A DNA stretch of 32,123 bases from an uncultured Clostridium sp. (GTDB taxonomy: Bacteria > Bacillota > Clostridia > Lachnospirales > Lachnospiraceae), in assembly GCA_900555045.1 (NCBI GenBank), contig USJW01000051.1:1-32123 (forward strand), given 5' to 3'. The position numbers were made by a program, and so were the translations under genes. Shown piece by piece: positions 1-8,422 of the stretch. The stretch's first letter is position 1, and every line of letters starts with the position of its first letter. Under the pieces are notes generated by a model that was given only the letters and a program-made list of their open reading frames with translations, had not been told where the DNA came from and did no database searches.

Positions 1-57
1 ATATATAAAAAAGTAATCAAAAATAGAGTATATTTGATAAAAGTTACAATAAAAATG

Positions 58-86
58 TTGACATGTGTGACAAGTAATGATAATAT
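58..86 (+). promoter_or_regulatory. Promoter of the peptide-transport operon
   Basis: A perfect -35 hexamer TTGACA lies at 58-63. At a 17-bp spacing it is followed by TAATAT at 81-86 (4/6 to the -10 consensus). GATAAT at 79-84 is an alternative -10 at a short spacing. The first 60 bases are very AT-rich and could act as an UP element. The first gene starts about 70 bp downstream at 164. Confidence 0.6.
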
Positions 87-163
87 TGGGTCAAACGCAA
101 GACTCTGATAATATTAATAATAAGATTAATGTTGTATCGAAAGAAGGGAGTGATGGTATCAGA

Positions 164-1117
164 ATGGGAAAATATCTTTTAAAAAGGCTGTTGGTTGCGA
201 TCCCTGTATTTCTTGGTATCACCGTGCTGGTTTATGTTATGTCATCGCTGGCACCAGGGAGCCCAATTGAACTTCTCATGTCGGATCCATTTGCTACTGC
301 GGCTGATATTGAGAAGAAACGGAGGGAACTGGGGCTGGACAAGCCGGTGTTTGTGCAGTATCTCATATGGCTTAAGCAGCTGCTCGCCGGGAATTTCGGG
401 ATGTCTTACCGGACGTATGGGAAAGTTTTAGATATGGTGCTGGTCCGGATTGGTCCTACCCTGGTTCTCACTGTATCGGCTACACTGCTGTCTATTGTGA
501 TTGCTGTACCTATGGGAACTATAGCGGCATACAAACCTTATTCCGGCTGGGATTATTTGTCATCAGGGCTTTCATTTGCCGGGGCGGCGACTCCAAACTT
601 TTTTGCTGCGCTGTTGCTGATCTATATCTTCTCCGTCCAGTTTAATCTGCTGCCCACCGGCGGCATGTATGACGCCTCCGGCCCACGCACATGGGGAGTG
701 CTGTTTCGCCATCTGCTGATGCCGGCGTTGGTATTGTCCCTTCAGCAGGTAGGATCGTTTATCCGCCAGATGAGAGGAAGCATGATGGAGGTGCTGGGGG
801 AGGACTACATAAGGACGGCCAGGGCAAAGGGAGTAAAGGAACAGAGAGTACTGATCCGCCATGGGTTGAGAAATGCTCTCATCCCCATTGTGACACAGAT
901 AGGCATGAACATCCCGTTTTTAATCGGCGGTGCGGTTATCACGGAACAGATATTTGGATGGCCAGGGCTCGGCAGCCTTATGGTAACATCCATCCAGGCC
1001 AGGGACTATCCGGCCATCATGGGAATCACCGTGTTTATCTCGCTGGCGGTATTGCTGGGCAACATTCTGGTGGATGTCATCTATACATTTTTGGATCCTC
1101 GTATCCGCTACGATTGA
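164..1117 (+). CDS. Peptide ABC transporter permease, DppB/OppB type
   Basis: This is the first inner-membrane permease of an oligopeptide/dipeptide ABC importer. The 317-residue product begins with the typical MGKYLLKRLL, has about six membrane segments, and carries the binding-protein-dependent transport loop near residues 200-240 (EDYIRTARAKG, then RNALIPI). It ends with the family hallmark IYTFLDPRIRYD. The ATG at 164 was chosen because the family N-terminus begins there and a GGGAG lies at 146-150; an in-frame ATG at 77 would add 29 residues unlike the family. It pairs with the next gene as a heterodimeric channel. The substrate (di- or oligopeptides, or another solute such as nickel) cannot be fixed from the permease alone. 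Confidence 0.93.
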   Translation: MGKYLLKRLLVAIPVFLGITVLVYVMSSLAPGSPIELLMSDPFATAADIEKKRRELGLDKPVFVQYLIWLKQLLAGNFGMSYRTYGKVLDMVLVRIGPTLVLTVSATLLSIVIAVPMGTIAAYKPYSGWDYLSSGLSFAGAATPNFFAALLLIYIFSVQFNLLPTGGMYDASGPRTWGVLFRHLLMPALVLSLQQVGSFIRQMRGSMMEVLGEDYIRTARAKGVKEQRVLIRHGLRNALIPIVTQIGMNIPFLIGGAVITEQIFGWPGLGSLMVTSIQARDYPAIMGITVFISLAVLLGNILVDVIYTFLDPRIRYD

Positions 1118-1129
1118 CGGGAGGTGAAT

Positions 1130-2005
1130 ATGGTGCATAAAAAAGAGAGCCAGAGGCGTTCCTACTGGCGGGATGTGCTGGAGCGATTTACCAGACATAA
1201 GCTGGCTATGGGCGGACTGATCATTATTTTGGCTGAGCTTGCGATTGTCATTCTGCTGCCGCTTGTTATGAAGTTGAACCCCTACTCCATGGACGCGGTG
1301 GGCGGCTTTGGGGCAGCCCCCAGCACTGCCCATATCCTTGGAACCGATGAGGTGGGGAGAGATGTTTTTGCGAGGCTTATTTATGGGGGAAGAACCTCAC
1401 TGTTTGTTGGAATTTTATCCGCGCTGATCAGCCTGTCCATCGGAGTCCCATTAGGGCTGGTGGCCGGATACTGCAGAGGTGCGCTGGGAATTGTCATCAT
1501 GCGTCTGGCCGATGTCTTCATGTCGGTTCCATCCATGATTCTTGTGCTTGTGCTGGTCGCGGTTATCGGGCCGTCCATCCAGTCGGTTACAATTGTCATC
1601 GGGATTATGGGATGGCCTCAGTTTGCAAGACAGCTGTACGGCAGTGTACTGTCCGTCCGCGAGAAGGACTACGTGGAAGCAGCGGTGGCGATCGGCGAGA
1701 AGAATGGCCGCATCATGAGAAAGTATATTTTGCCGAATGCGTTTGCGCCGGTAATTATAACCTTCACCTTCAGTATTGCCAGCGCGGTATTGCAGGAATC
1801 AGGGCTGAGCTTTCTCGGCATGGGTGTCCAGACACCGCAGGCCTCCTGGGGAAATATTATGTATGCGGCACAGTCGATTACTATTTTATCTCAAAAACCA
1901 TGGATGTGGATACCGCCGGGGGTGGCGCTGTTGCTCACAGTCCTCAGTTTTAATTTCTTTGGCGACGGGATCAGGGATGCCTTGGATCCCAAGATGAAAC
2001 TTTAG
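1130..2005 (+). CDS. Peptide ABC transporter permease, DppC/OppC type
   Basis: This is the second permease of the importer, 291 residues. It has the short cytoplasmic N-terminus and first membrane helix of the OppC N-terminal region, then LGTDEVGRDVFARLIYGGRTSL, the standard signature at the start of the OppC transport domain. The ATPase-contact loop is at roughly residues 180-215 (EKDYVEAAVAIG, then ILPNAFAP). The C-terminus is GDGIRDALDPKMKL, as expected. ATG 1130 is preferred over the in-frame GTG at 1124, because GGGAGG at 1119-1124 sits 5 bases before the ATG. The gene follows the first permease by 12 bp and is clearly in the same operon. Confidence 0.93.
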   Translation: MVHKKESQRRSYWRDVLERFTRHKLAMGGLIIILAELAIVILLPLVMKLNPYSMDAVGGFGAAPSTAHILGTDEVGRDVFARLIYGGRTSLFVGILSALISLSIGVPLGLVAGYCRGALGIVIMRLADVFMSVPSMILVLVLVAVIGPSIQSVTIVIGIMGWPQFARQLYGSVLSVREKDYVEAAVAIGEKNGRIMRKYILPNAFAPVIITFTFSIASAVLQESGLSFLGMGVQTPQASWGNIMYAAQSITILSQKPWMWIPPGVALLLTVLSFNFFGDGIRDALDPKMKL

Positions 2006-2043
2006 AACCTGATAGGCAGTAAATTATGAAAAGGAGAAGAAGG

Positions 2044-3708
2044 ATGAAAAAGGTAACATTATTGATGGCATTGACATTATCGCTCACACTGCTTGGCGGA
2101 TGTGCGCCAAAAGATCCGAGCGCGCCCTCTGAACAGAGTGTGAATACGACCCAGACTGCCGCGGCCTCCGGACAGAGCGCGGCGGCAAGCGCCCCGGCGG
2201 AAGCGAAGGAAAAGACCGTGGTGGCTGCGATCACGTCCCCGTGGACCAATCTGTACCCATATGAGATTTCCGGAACCTACGATGAGATTTTGAATATCAC
2301 AATTTTTGACCGTCTGATGGATGTTTCCATGGATGGTGAGCTGATTCCCAGGGAGGCAAAGAGCTGTGAGATTTCGGAGGACGGCAAGACATTTACGGTG
2401 ACTCTGGATGACAAGGCCACCTGGCACGACGGGGAAAAGGTGACCGCGGACGATGTGGTCTGGTCGTTCCAGATTTCCACGAACAAGGAATTGTCCGTCA
2501 GCCGCCGGTATCTGATGAATATTTTTGAGGGAACCGACGATGAGGGAATGGAACTGTCCGACAAGAGTGTGGGAGTGAAGAAAATTGACGACTACACCAT
2601 TGAGATGACCATGAAAGCTCCGTCGGACCCGGCTACGGTGTTTAACACGCTGAAGCAGTTTGTGGTGCTGCCCAAGCACCTGCTGGAAGACATTCCGCTG
2701 GCACAGATGCACAAAAACGAGTTCTGGCAGAAGCCCATCGGGTCAGGTCCATTTATGTATGACTCACAGATTTCGGGGGAGCGGGTGGAATTGGTTGCCA
2801 ATCCCGGATATGAGCTGGGACGCCCGGACATCGACCGCCTTGTCATCCGTGTCGTTCCCGCGGCCAATATTGTATCCGGCCTGATGAACGGGGAAATAGA
2901 CATGAATATGGGCGGAATTGGCAGAATTCAGCCGGTTGATTTTGATACCTTAAAGTCCAGCGACAATCTGGTGGTGGAATCGATTCCCAGCTATGATTTC
3001 CAGTATATGGCAATCAATGACCGGAGGGAGTACCTGACAGATGACGTGAAGCGCGCCATGAATATGGCCATCAATAAGCAGATGATCGTTGACCAGCTGT
3101 TGTACGGGCACGGCACGGTTATGAAGAGCGTATGGCCGGAGAGCCACCCGTATTATGCGGATCTTGACTGGGATACCTATAATCCGGATGAAGCGAAGAA
3201 GCTGTTAGAAAAGGCGGGATGGGATAGCAGCAGGGAGCTGGTGATGCTGGTGCCGACGGGCAATACGGTCCGTGAGCAGTCCTCAGCGATTATCCAGCAA
3301 AACCTGGCGGATATAGGAATCAAGGTCAGCATCCAGACATCGGACTTTGCAACCGTTATGGCAACCTGCTTTGAGGGCAACATGGATCTGGCGCTGCTTG
3401 GCAGCTCGGGGACGGTAGAACCGCACGAGGTTTCCACCCAGTTCATGCCGGATGCGACGACCAATTTCTCTAATATTCAGTCCGATGAGTACTACAACTG
3501 TTTCCTGGAGGGATTGAAATATACGACCTTTGAGGAGCGCTATCCGTACTACGAGAAGTTCCAGAAGCTGTTAAAAGAACACACACCGTATGTGACGCTG
3601 TACAGCCCCGACGTGATTCAGGCCTATAACAAGCGCTTGAGCGGTCTGGACACCAGAAACTTCTGCCAGACCACCTACGAGGTATGGAACTGGAAGGTCA
3701 GTGAATAG
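2044..3708 (+). CDS. Peptide-binding lipoprotein, SBP family 5
   Basis: This is the extracellular solute-binding component of the importer, 554 residues. The start at 2044 follows AAGGAG at 2031-2036 by 7 bases and gives a classic lipoprotein signal: KK, a hydrophobic stretch, then LLGGC with the lipidated cysteine at residue 20. An upstream ATG at 2026 would only add six residues. A Ser/Ala/Glu-rich linker (about residues 22-60) tethers the domain to the membrane. The mature part has family-5 hallmarks: FDRLMD, DDVVWSFQ near residue 140, IGSGPFMYD, and DVKRAMNMAINKQ. It lies between the permeases and the ATPases. The fold suits di/oligopeptides, but nickel, opine or sugar substrates also occur in this family. 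Confidence 0.93.
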   Translation: MKKVTLLMALTLSLTLLGGCAPKDPSAPSEQSVNTTQTAAASGQSAAASAPAEAKEKTVVAAITSPWTNLYPYEISGTYDEILNITIFDRLMDVSMDGELIPREAKSCEISEDGKTFTVTLDDKATWHDGEKVTADDVVWSFQISTNKELSVSRRYLMNIFEGTDDEGMELSDKSVGVKKIDDYTIEMTMKAPSDPATVFNTLKQFVVLPKHLLEDIPLAQMHKNEFWQKPIGSGPFMYDSQISGERVELVANPGYELGRPDIDRLVIRVVPAANIVSGLMNGEIDMNMGGIGRIQPVDFDTLKSSDNLVVESIPSYDFQYMAINDRREYLTDDVKRAMNMAINKQMIVDQLLYGHGTVMKSVWPESHPYYADLDWDTYNPDEAKKLLEKAGWDSSRELVMLVPTGNTVREQSSAIIQQNLADIGIKVSIQTSDFATVMATCFEGNMDLALLGSSGTVEPHEVSTQFMPDATTNFSNIQSDEYYNCFLEGLKYTTFEERYPYYEKFQKLLKEHTPYVTLYSPDVIQAYNKRLSGLDTRNFCQTTYEVWNWKVSE

Positions 3709-3742
3709 TGGACTGAAAAATGACCGACGGAAAGGTGGGGTG

Positions 3743-4744
3743 ATGATGGCTCCGATACTGGAAGTGAAAAATTTAAAGACATGTTTTCACGGAAAAGACG
3801 GGATTGTCGCGGCAGTGGACGGCGTGTCGCTGAGTGTGGAGCCGGGGAAGACTCTGGGAATTGTTGGAGAATCCGGATGTGGAAAAAGCGTGACAGCGTT
3901 ATCCATCCTCAAGCTTCTTCCCTCAAAAACCGCTCATATTGAACCAGGTTCTTCGATTATGCTGGACGGAAACGAGCTGTCAGGTATGACGGGGGCTGAG
4001 ATGTGCCGGATAAGAGGGCGGGAGATATCCATGATATTCCAGGACCCGATGACTTCCTTAAATCCGGTGATGACGATCGGAAGCCAGATGGCGGAGGCAT
4101 TCCGCGCCCATACAAAGATGAGCAAGGGGGAGGCGTGGAAACGATCTGTGGAAATGCTGGCCAAGGTGGGAATCCCGGCGCCGGAAAAACGGGCGGGAGA
4201 ATATCCGCACCAGCTGAGCGGAGGCATGAAGCAGCGGGTGATGATCGCCATGGCGTTGTCCCAGCGGCCCAAGGTGCTGATTGCCGACGAGCCAACCACT
4301 GCTCTGGACGTAACCATTCAGGCACAGATCCTGGATCTGATGGAGCACTTGAAGCGTGAGTTTAACACGGCGATTCTTTTGATCACTCACGACATGGGAG
4401 TAGTGGCGGAGATGGCGGACGAGGTGATCGTCATGTATGCGGGGCAGGTGATGGAACAGGCAGACGCAAAGGCGCTGTTTAAGAATCCGCTTCACCCTTA
4501 CACAAAAGGGCTTCTGGCCTCGATACCAAGACTGGACGAGAATGTTGAACGGCTGCACACGATTAACGGGAATGTGCCGAACTTGAATGAGATGCCGGCG
4601 GGCTGCCGGTTCTCCACCCGGTGCTCAGAGGCGAGGGAGTGCTGCCGTAAAAATCGGCCGGAGGCGTATGATGTCAACGGGCATCTGGTGCGTTGTTTTA
4701 AATATTCAGAGGAGGGGCGGGAATGGATCAGCAATCATTGTTAA
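3743..4744 (+). CDS. Peptide ABC transporter ATPase, DppD/OppD type
   Basis: This is the first ATPase subunit, 333 residues. It has Walker A GESGCGKS at residues 42-49, the ABC signature LSGGMKQR from residue 158, and Walker B with D182-E183 (ADEPTTALD), followed by the switch-histidine region ITHDMG. The C-terminal oligopeptide-transporter extension is present, with the cysteine-bearing CRFSTRC motif near residue 285 that often binds an Fe-S cluster in DppD-type subunits. ATG 3743 (or the adjacent ATG 3746) is preferred because AAAGGTGGGG precedes it; an in-frame GTG at 3701 would overlap the previous gene. It overlaps the next ATPase gene by 22 bases, implying translational coupling. Confidence 0.93.
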   Translation: MMAPILEVKNLKTCFHGKDGIVAAVDGVSLSVEPGKTLGIVGESGCGKSVTALSILKLLPSKTAHIEPGSSIMLDGNELSGMTGAEMCRIRGREISMIFQDPMTSLNPVMTIGSQMAEAFRAHTKMSKGEAWKRSVEMLAKVGIPAPEKRAGEYPHQLSGGMKQRVMIAMALSQRPKVLIADEPTTALDVTIQAQILDLMEHLKREFNTAILLITHDMGVVAEMADEVIVMYAGQVMEQADAKALFKNPLHPYTKGLLASIPRLDENVERLHTINGNVPNLNEMPAGCRFSTRCSEARECCRKNRPEAYDVNGHLVRCFKYSEEGREWISNHC

Positions 4745-5724
4745 GAATTGACGGCCTGAAAAAGTATTATCCTGCCTCGCGCGATTTCTTTGGCAGACCC
4801 GTTCAATATGTAAAGGCGGTGGACGGCGTCAGTTTGGATATCAGGCAGGGGGAGACCCTGGGGCTTGTGGGGGAGAGCGGATGCGGCAAATCCACTCTGG
4901 GAAAAAGCCTGCTGAGACTGATTGAGCCCAGCGGTGGTCACGTCTATTTTAAGGGCGAGGATGTGACATCGTACGGCAAACATGAGATGAGGATGATGAG
5001 GCAGAAGCTGCAGATTGTGTTTCAGGACCCGTACTCATCCCTCAATCCCCGGATGACTGTTTTTGAGACGATCTGTTCCCCCCTGGAAGCCTTTGGAATC
5101 GGCGACCGCGCGGAGCGGGAAAAGAAGGTTATGGAGCTCATCGAGTATGTCGGTTTAAGCCGCCAGCAGCTGCACCGCTATCCCCATGAGTTTTCGGGGG
5201 GACAGCGGCAGAGGATGATTATTGCCCGGGCTCTGATCCTGAATCCGGAGTTTGTTGTGTGCGACGAGCCGGTCTCCGCCCTGGATGTGTCCATCCGCAG
5301 CCAGGTGCTGAATCTGATGCAGGATATACAGCGGGAGCGGCAGCTGACCTTTCTGTTCATCTCCCATGATCTGAGCGTGGTGAAACATATCAGTGACCGG
5401 GTGGCGGTGATGTATCTGGGTAAGGTGGTGGAGCTGGCGGATAAGGAGGAACTGTTCTCGGCTGCCGGACATCCGTATACAAAAGCACTGATGGCGGCAA
5501 TCCCGATACCGGATGCAGAGGTGAAACGGGAACGGGTGATACTGACTGGCGATGTGCCGAGCCCCCTAAATCCACCGACCGGCTGCCGGTTCCATACCAG
5601 GTGCCCGTACGCAGTGAAACGGTGCGAGGAGGAGGAACCGGAGCTGAAAACCATACGGCCGGGGCATTACCTGGCTTGTCATTTGTACGAAGAATTGAGA
5701 GATAAGGAGCAGGGACAGAGATGA
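4723..5724 (+). CDS. Peptide ABC transporter ATPase, DppF/OppF type
   Basis: This is the second ATPase subunit, 333 residues, pairing with the preceding one to power import. Walker A GESGCGKST is at residues 50-58, the signature FSGGQRQRM from residue 157, and Walker B FVVCDEPVSALD with D181-E182. The C-terminal oligopeptide domain again carries CRFHTRCPYA. The N-terminus (LKKYYPASRDFFGRP) is typical of OppF, with the insertion before the first strand. The start lies inside the end of the upstream ATPase gene, after GGAGGGGCGGG. Its end overlaps the amidohydrolase start in an ATGA arrangement, so all six genes are probably one transcript. Confidence 0.93.
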   Translation: MDQQSLLRIDGLKKYYPASRDFFGRPVQYVKAVDGVSLDIRQGETLGLVGESGCGKSTLGKSLLRLIEPSGGHVYFKGEDVTSYGKHEMRMMRQKLQIVFQDPYSSLNPRMTVFETICSPLEAFGIGDRAEREKKVMELIEYVGLSRQQLHRYPHEFSGGQRQRMIIARALILNPEFVVCDEPVSALDVSIRSQVLNLMQDIQRERQLTFLFISHDLSVVKHISDRVAVMYLGKVVELADKEELFSAAGHPYTKALMAAIPIPDAEVKRERVILTGDVPSPLNPPTGCRFHTRCPYAVKRCEEEEPELKTIRPGHYLACHLYEELRDKEQGQR

Positions 5725-7001
5725 AACGAGTAGCGATAATTAACGGAAATGTATTTGACGGAAACCATGAACAGCTGAAGCAGCATGCGAATGTCGTCAT
5801 TGAAGATAATATGGTGAAGGAAATTACCGGAGATGAGATATCGCTGGAGCAATTCGACGAAGTAATTGACGCGGGTGGGAGAACGGTGATTCCGGGGCTG
5901 ATCGATGCCCATGTTCACCTGGCCCTCAGCGGCGGCGGTGCTGAGATGGAGCGGATGCGGGCGGATGAGACCGCTATCCGGGCCTGCAAAAATGCGGAAG
6001 AGATGCTGATGAGAGGGTTCACCACCGTGCGCGATGCGGGCGGTATGGTGTGGGGGCTAAAGCACTGTATTGACACCGGATATACCACAGGACCCCGCAT
6101 CTTTCCGAGCCACTCCGGGATTGGCCAGACCAGCGGCCATTGTGACAACCGGCCGGGGCCGGCTCATCAGAGGACATTGACCGGATACATGTCGCCGGTG
6201 ATGGATAACCGGGTGTGGATTTTGGCGGACGGCGTGGATGAAGTGCTGAAGGCAACCAGGGATCAGCTGTTTTTGGGGGCCTCACAGATTAAGCTGTTTT
6301 TGGGCGGCGGTATCGCCTCTGTGTTTGATCCGCTTTTTACCGTGCAGTACACAGAGGAGGAGATAAGGGCGGCCGTTCAGGCGGCGAAGGATTACGGCAC
6401 CTATGTCATGGCTCATCTCTATACCTGTGAGTCGATGCAGAGGGCGGCCAGAGCGGGAGTTATGAGTTTTGAGCACACTCAGCTGATGGACGATGAGACG
6501 GCAAGAATCATCCAGGATAAGGGAATCTGGGTATGCCCGTGTCCGACATTCGCGGAGGACTCCATGATGGATTTCATCGTGTCGGACGATATGGTGAAAA
6601 AATACAATATTGTTCGGAAGGGAGTTGTGACTCAGACAGAGCTGATCATAAAATATGGTCTGAACATGGTATTTGGCACGGATATGGCCACCAACAAATA
6701 CTTCTGTGAAGAAAACCAGCTCAAGGCATTTTCCGCCTTTAAAGAACGGTTTGGAAGCTTTGAAGGGCTGCGGTCCGCCACCGGCCGGGTACATGATCTG
6801 TTTAAGCTGAGTACTTACCGGAATCCGTATCCGGAAGGAAAGCTGGGAGTCCTGGAGGAAGGCTCCTTCGCGGATCTGCTGATCGTGGACGGCAACCCGG
6901 TGGAGGATCTGGACTTGCTGACGGATAAGAACAATATGCGGGTGATCATGAAGGATGGGGTGATTTATAAAAATACACTGGGAGTATCAGAGAAGCGGTA
7001 A
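5721..7001 (+). CDS. Metal-dependent amidohydrolase, prolidase/imidazolonepropionase-like
   Basis: This is a cytoplasmic amidohydrolase-superfamily enzyme of 426 residues. The full binuclear-metal ligand set of the carboxylated-lysine subgroup is visible: H64-x-H66 (DAHVHL), K191 (QIKLFLGGG), H232 (MAHLY), H252 (FEHTQ) and D321 (FGTDMA). The N- and C-terminal beta-sandwich pieces (NGNVFDG; GSFADLLIVDGNP) are also present. Relatives of this form are Xaa-Pro/Xaa-Arg dipeptidases and other amide hydrolases. It starts within the stop of the transporter ATPase gene (ATGA overlap), so import and hydrolysis of the same substrate are probably coupled. A peptidase acting on imported dipeptides is the best guess; another cyclic or acyl amide cannot be excluded. 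Confidence 0.85.
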   Translation: MKRVAIINGNVFDGNHEQLKQHANVVIEDNMVKEITGDEISLEQFDEVIDAGGRTVIPGLIDAHVHLALSGGGAEMERMRADETAIRACKNAEEMLMRGFTTVRDAGGMVWGLKHCIDTGYTTGPRIFPSHSGIGQTSGHCDNRPGPAHQRTLTGYMSPVMDNRVWILADGVDEVLKATRDQLFLGASQIKLFLGGGIASVFDPLFTVQYTEEEIRAAVQAAKDYGTYVMAHLYTCESMQRAARAGVMSFEHTQLMDDETARIIQDKGIWVCPCPTFAEDSMMDFIVSDDMVKKYNIVRKGVVTQTELIIKYGLNMVFGTDMATNKYFCEENQLKAFSAFKERFGSFEGLRSATGRVHDLFKLSTYRNPYPEGKLGVLEEGSFADLLIVDGNPVEDLDLLTDKNNMRVIMKDGVIYKNTLGVSEKR

Positions 7002-7005
7002 TGAA

Positions 7006-7061
7006 AATGGCTCCTTGCCGGAAAATTGCTTTATAGCAGTTTTTCCAGGCAAGGGGCCATT
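7006..7061 (+). terminator. Long hairpin after the amidohydrolase gene
   Basis: AATGGC (7006-7011) pairs with GCCATT (7056-7061). CCTTGCC (7013-7019) pairs with GGCAAGG (7048-7054), and GGAAAA (7020-7025) pairs with TTTTCC (7041-7046) across one bulged A. The loop holds a smaller TGCT/AGCA stem. It begins 4 bases after the stop codon. The downstream sequence has only a weak T tract (CTTTAAATT), so it may be a leaky terminator or an mRNA-stabilising hairpin. Confidence 0.5.
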
Positions 7062-7075
7062 ACACTTTAAATTCC

Positions 7076-7119
7076 CCATTGCAACCGCCCAACCCATTGC
7101 GCTATAATAACTGCAATGG
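7076..7119. promoter_or_regulatory. Triplicated CCATTGC operator-like words over the promoter
   Basis: CCATTGC occurs at 7076-7082 and 7094-7100, and its reverse complement GCAATGG at 7113-7119. The last two form an inverted pair with 12 bases between them, and the TATAAT box sits inside that spacer. The first copy overlaps the -35. This geometry would let a dimeric regulator, perhaps the PucR-type product downstream, control its own promoter. That is inferred from sequence arrangement alone. Confidence 0.45.
7079..7108 (+). promoter_or_regulatory. Promoter of the PucR-type regulator gene
   Basis: A perfect -10 TATAAT lies at 7103-7108. TTGCAA at 7079-7084 (4/6 to consensus) sits 18 bp upstream as the -35. 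The transcript would start near 7115, about 65 bases before the GTG start of the regulator. Confidence 0.55.
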
Positions 7120-7121
7120 CA

Positions 7122-7149
7122 GCCAGGGCCATTCAACGATTGCCCTGGC
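7122..7149. repeat. Inverted repeat in the regulator leader
   Basis: GCCAGGGC (7122-7129) and GCCCTGGC (7142-7149) form an 8-bp perfect stem with a 12-base loop in the predicted 5' leader of the regulator mRNA. The word TGCCCTGGCA at 7141-7150 recurs at 19688-19697, in a longer inverted repeat beyond the far end of the gene cluster. It could be a binding site or an RNA hairpin. Confidence 0.45.
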
Positions 7150-7178
7150 ATTCGTGACAACATTAGGAACGGGGGTAT

Positions 7179-8390
7179 GTGCAACTGGTGGGTAAGACAT
7201 TGAGCGGCATTCTTGCACTTCCGGAATGCCAAAGGATGAAGGTGATTGCCGGGAGCGGGGGGCTGGACCGGCAGGTGGAGTGGTTTGAGACGGTGGAGTC
7301 CGCGGGGCGTTTGGACTCGCTGGAGCCTGGGGATCTGGTCTTTGTGGCCGGGAACGGGTGGAAGAGCGGGGTGGGGCTGGCGGAGTTTGCGGCGGCCTGC
7401 GACCAGCGGGAGATGGCCGGCCTGGTTTTTTTGACGGGCGGGCTGATCGAACAGATCCCGGAGGCGGTAATCCGCTGCGGGGAGGAGCGCGCGCTTCCGA
7501 TCCTGGAGCTGCCGGCGCAGATAGGGCTGGCGGGGGTGCAGCGCGCCTTGGGGCGGTATCTGCTGGAGCGAAACAGTGAAAAGATGACAATTCACCAATT
7601 TTTGGAAAAAATTTTTAGCGGGGAACTGAGCTCCGAGGGGTACGACGGGACGGACAAGCTGCTTGAACGGCTGGGACTTAGAGACGGCGTGCGCTACCAG
7701 GTGGGAGTCTACCGGCTGCAGTTCGACGAGGACGCGGACAAGCGCGCGTTCCGCATAGTCCGGCAGGAGCTGGTAGAGAAGGTGAGCGGGATTCTTCCCA
7801 CGGCGCAGGTGGTTGTGCCGGTGGAAGACGGAGCGGTCTCCCTGGCCTGGGAGCGGGATGGACAGGCGCTCCAGGGGGAGAACCTGTCGAAGGAGCTGAG
7901 GCGGATCTCCCTGGAATTGGAGGAGGCCAACCGTGGGATGACCGTGCGGGCCGGGCTCAGCAGCGCCTGTGAGGAGGTTCGCAGGCTGGGCGAGTGCTGC
8001 CGGAAGGCCCGGGCGGTGGCGAGATTTGTCCGGCCGGATTTACAGAAGGAGCGCCTCATCTACCAGTACGGCCAGCTGGGCCTGGTGCGACTGATTATGG
8101 AGTGTAGCGACCGGACATTTTTGGAGGAGTTTAAGAGAGAATATTTTGATGCGCTGGATTTGTATGACCGCCTGAACAACACGGATTTGTGTGCGTTTCT
8201 GGAGCTGTATTACCAGTGCGACTGCAGTGTGAAAAAGGTCAGTGAGATGGCCTATCTGCACAAAAATACAGTGCTTTACAAGTTGAAAAAGATCGAGGGT
8301 ATTCTGCACTGTGATTTCGGGAATACGGATGATCTGCTGAATATCCGCACAGCGCTCTTAATACGGGGCGTGATTGGCGGGGAGAGGTGA
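7179..8390 (+). CDS. PucR-family transcriptional regulator
   Basis: The 403-residue product has an N-terminal PucR-type sensory region (residues 1 to about 125; GSGGLDRQVEWFETVES, LEPGDLVFVAG, FLTGGL). A central CdaR-like GGDEF-related region follows. The C-terminal PucR helix-turn-helix lies near residues 345-395 (LYYQCDCSVKKVSEMAYLHK, then NTVLYKLKKIE). PucR-family proteins are usually activators responding to purines or amino acids; Bacillus PutR and AdeR respond to proline and alanine. The start is a GTG with AGGA ten bases upstream; an overlapping ATG at 7177 is out of frame. It lies just upstream of the PhzF and aconitase X genes and is the natural candidate to control them. The effector is unknown. 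Confidence 0.88.
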   Translation: MQLVGKTLSGILALPECQRMKVIAGSGGLDRQVEWFETVESAGRLDSLEPGDLVFVAGNGWKSGVGLAEFAAACDQREMAGLVFLTGGLIEQIPEAVIRCGEERALPILELPAQIGLAGVQRALGRYLLERNSEKMTIHQFLEKIFSGELSSEGYDGTDKLLERLGLRDGVRYQVGVYRLQFDEDADKRAFRIVRQELVEKVSGILPTAQVVVPVEDGAVSLAWERDGQALQGENLSKELRRISLELEEANRGMTVRAGLSSACEEVRRLGECCRKARAVARFVRPDLQKERLIYQYGQLGLVRLIMECSDRTFLEEFKREYFDALDLYDRLNNTDLCAFLELYYQCDCSVKKVSEMAYLHKNTVLYKLKKIEGILHCDFGNTDDLLNIRTALLIRGVIGGER

Positions 8391-8422
8391 GCTGCGGCGA
8401 TACGGGAGGAGAGACGGATACG

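Noticed and set aside
5178..5654. Long minus-strand frames opposite the transporter ATPases and similar shadows elsewhere
   Set aside because: They mirror strongly conserved genes on the plus strand, lack ribosome sites and show no recognisable protein features.
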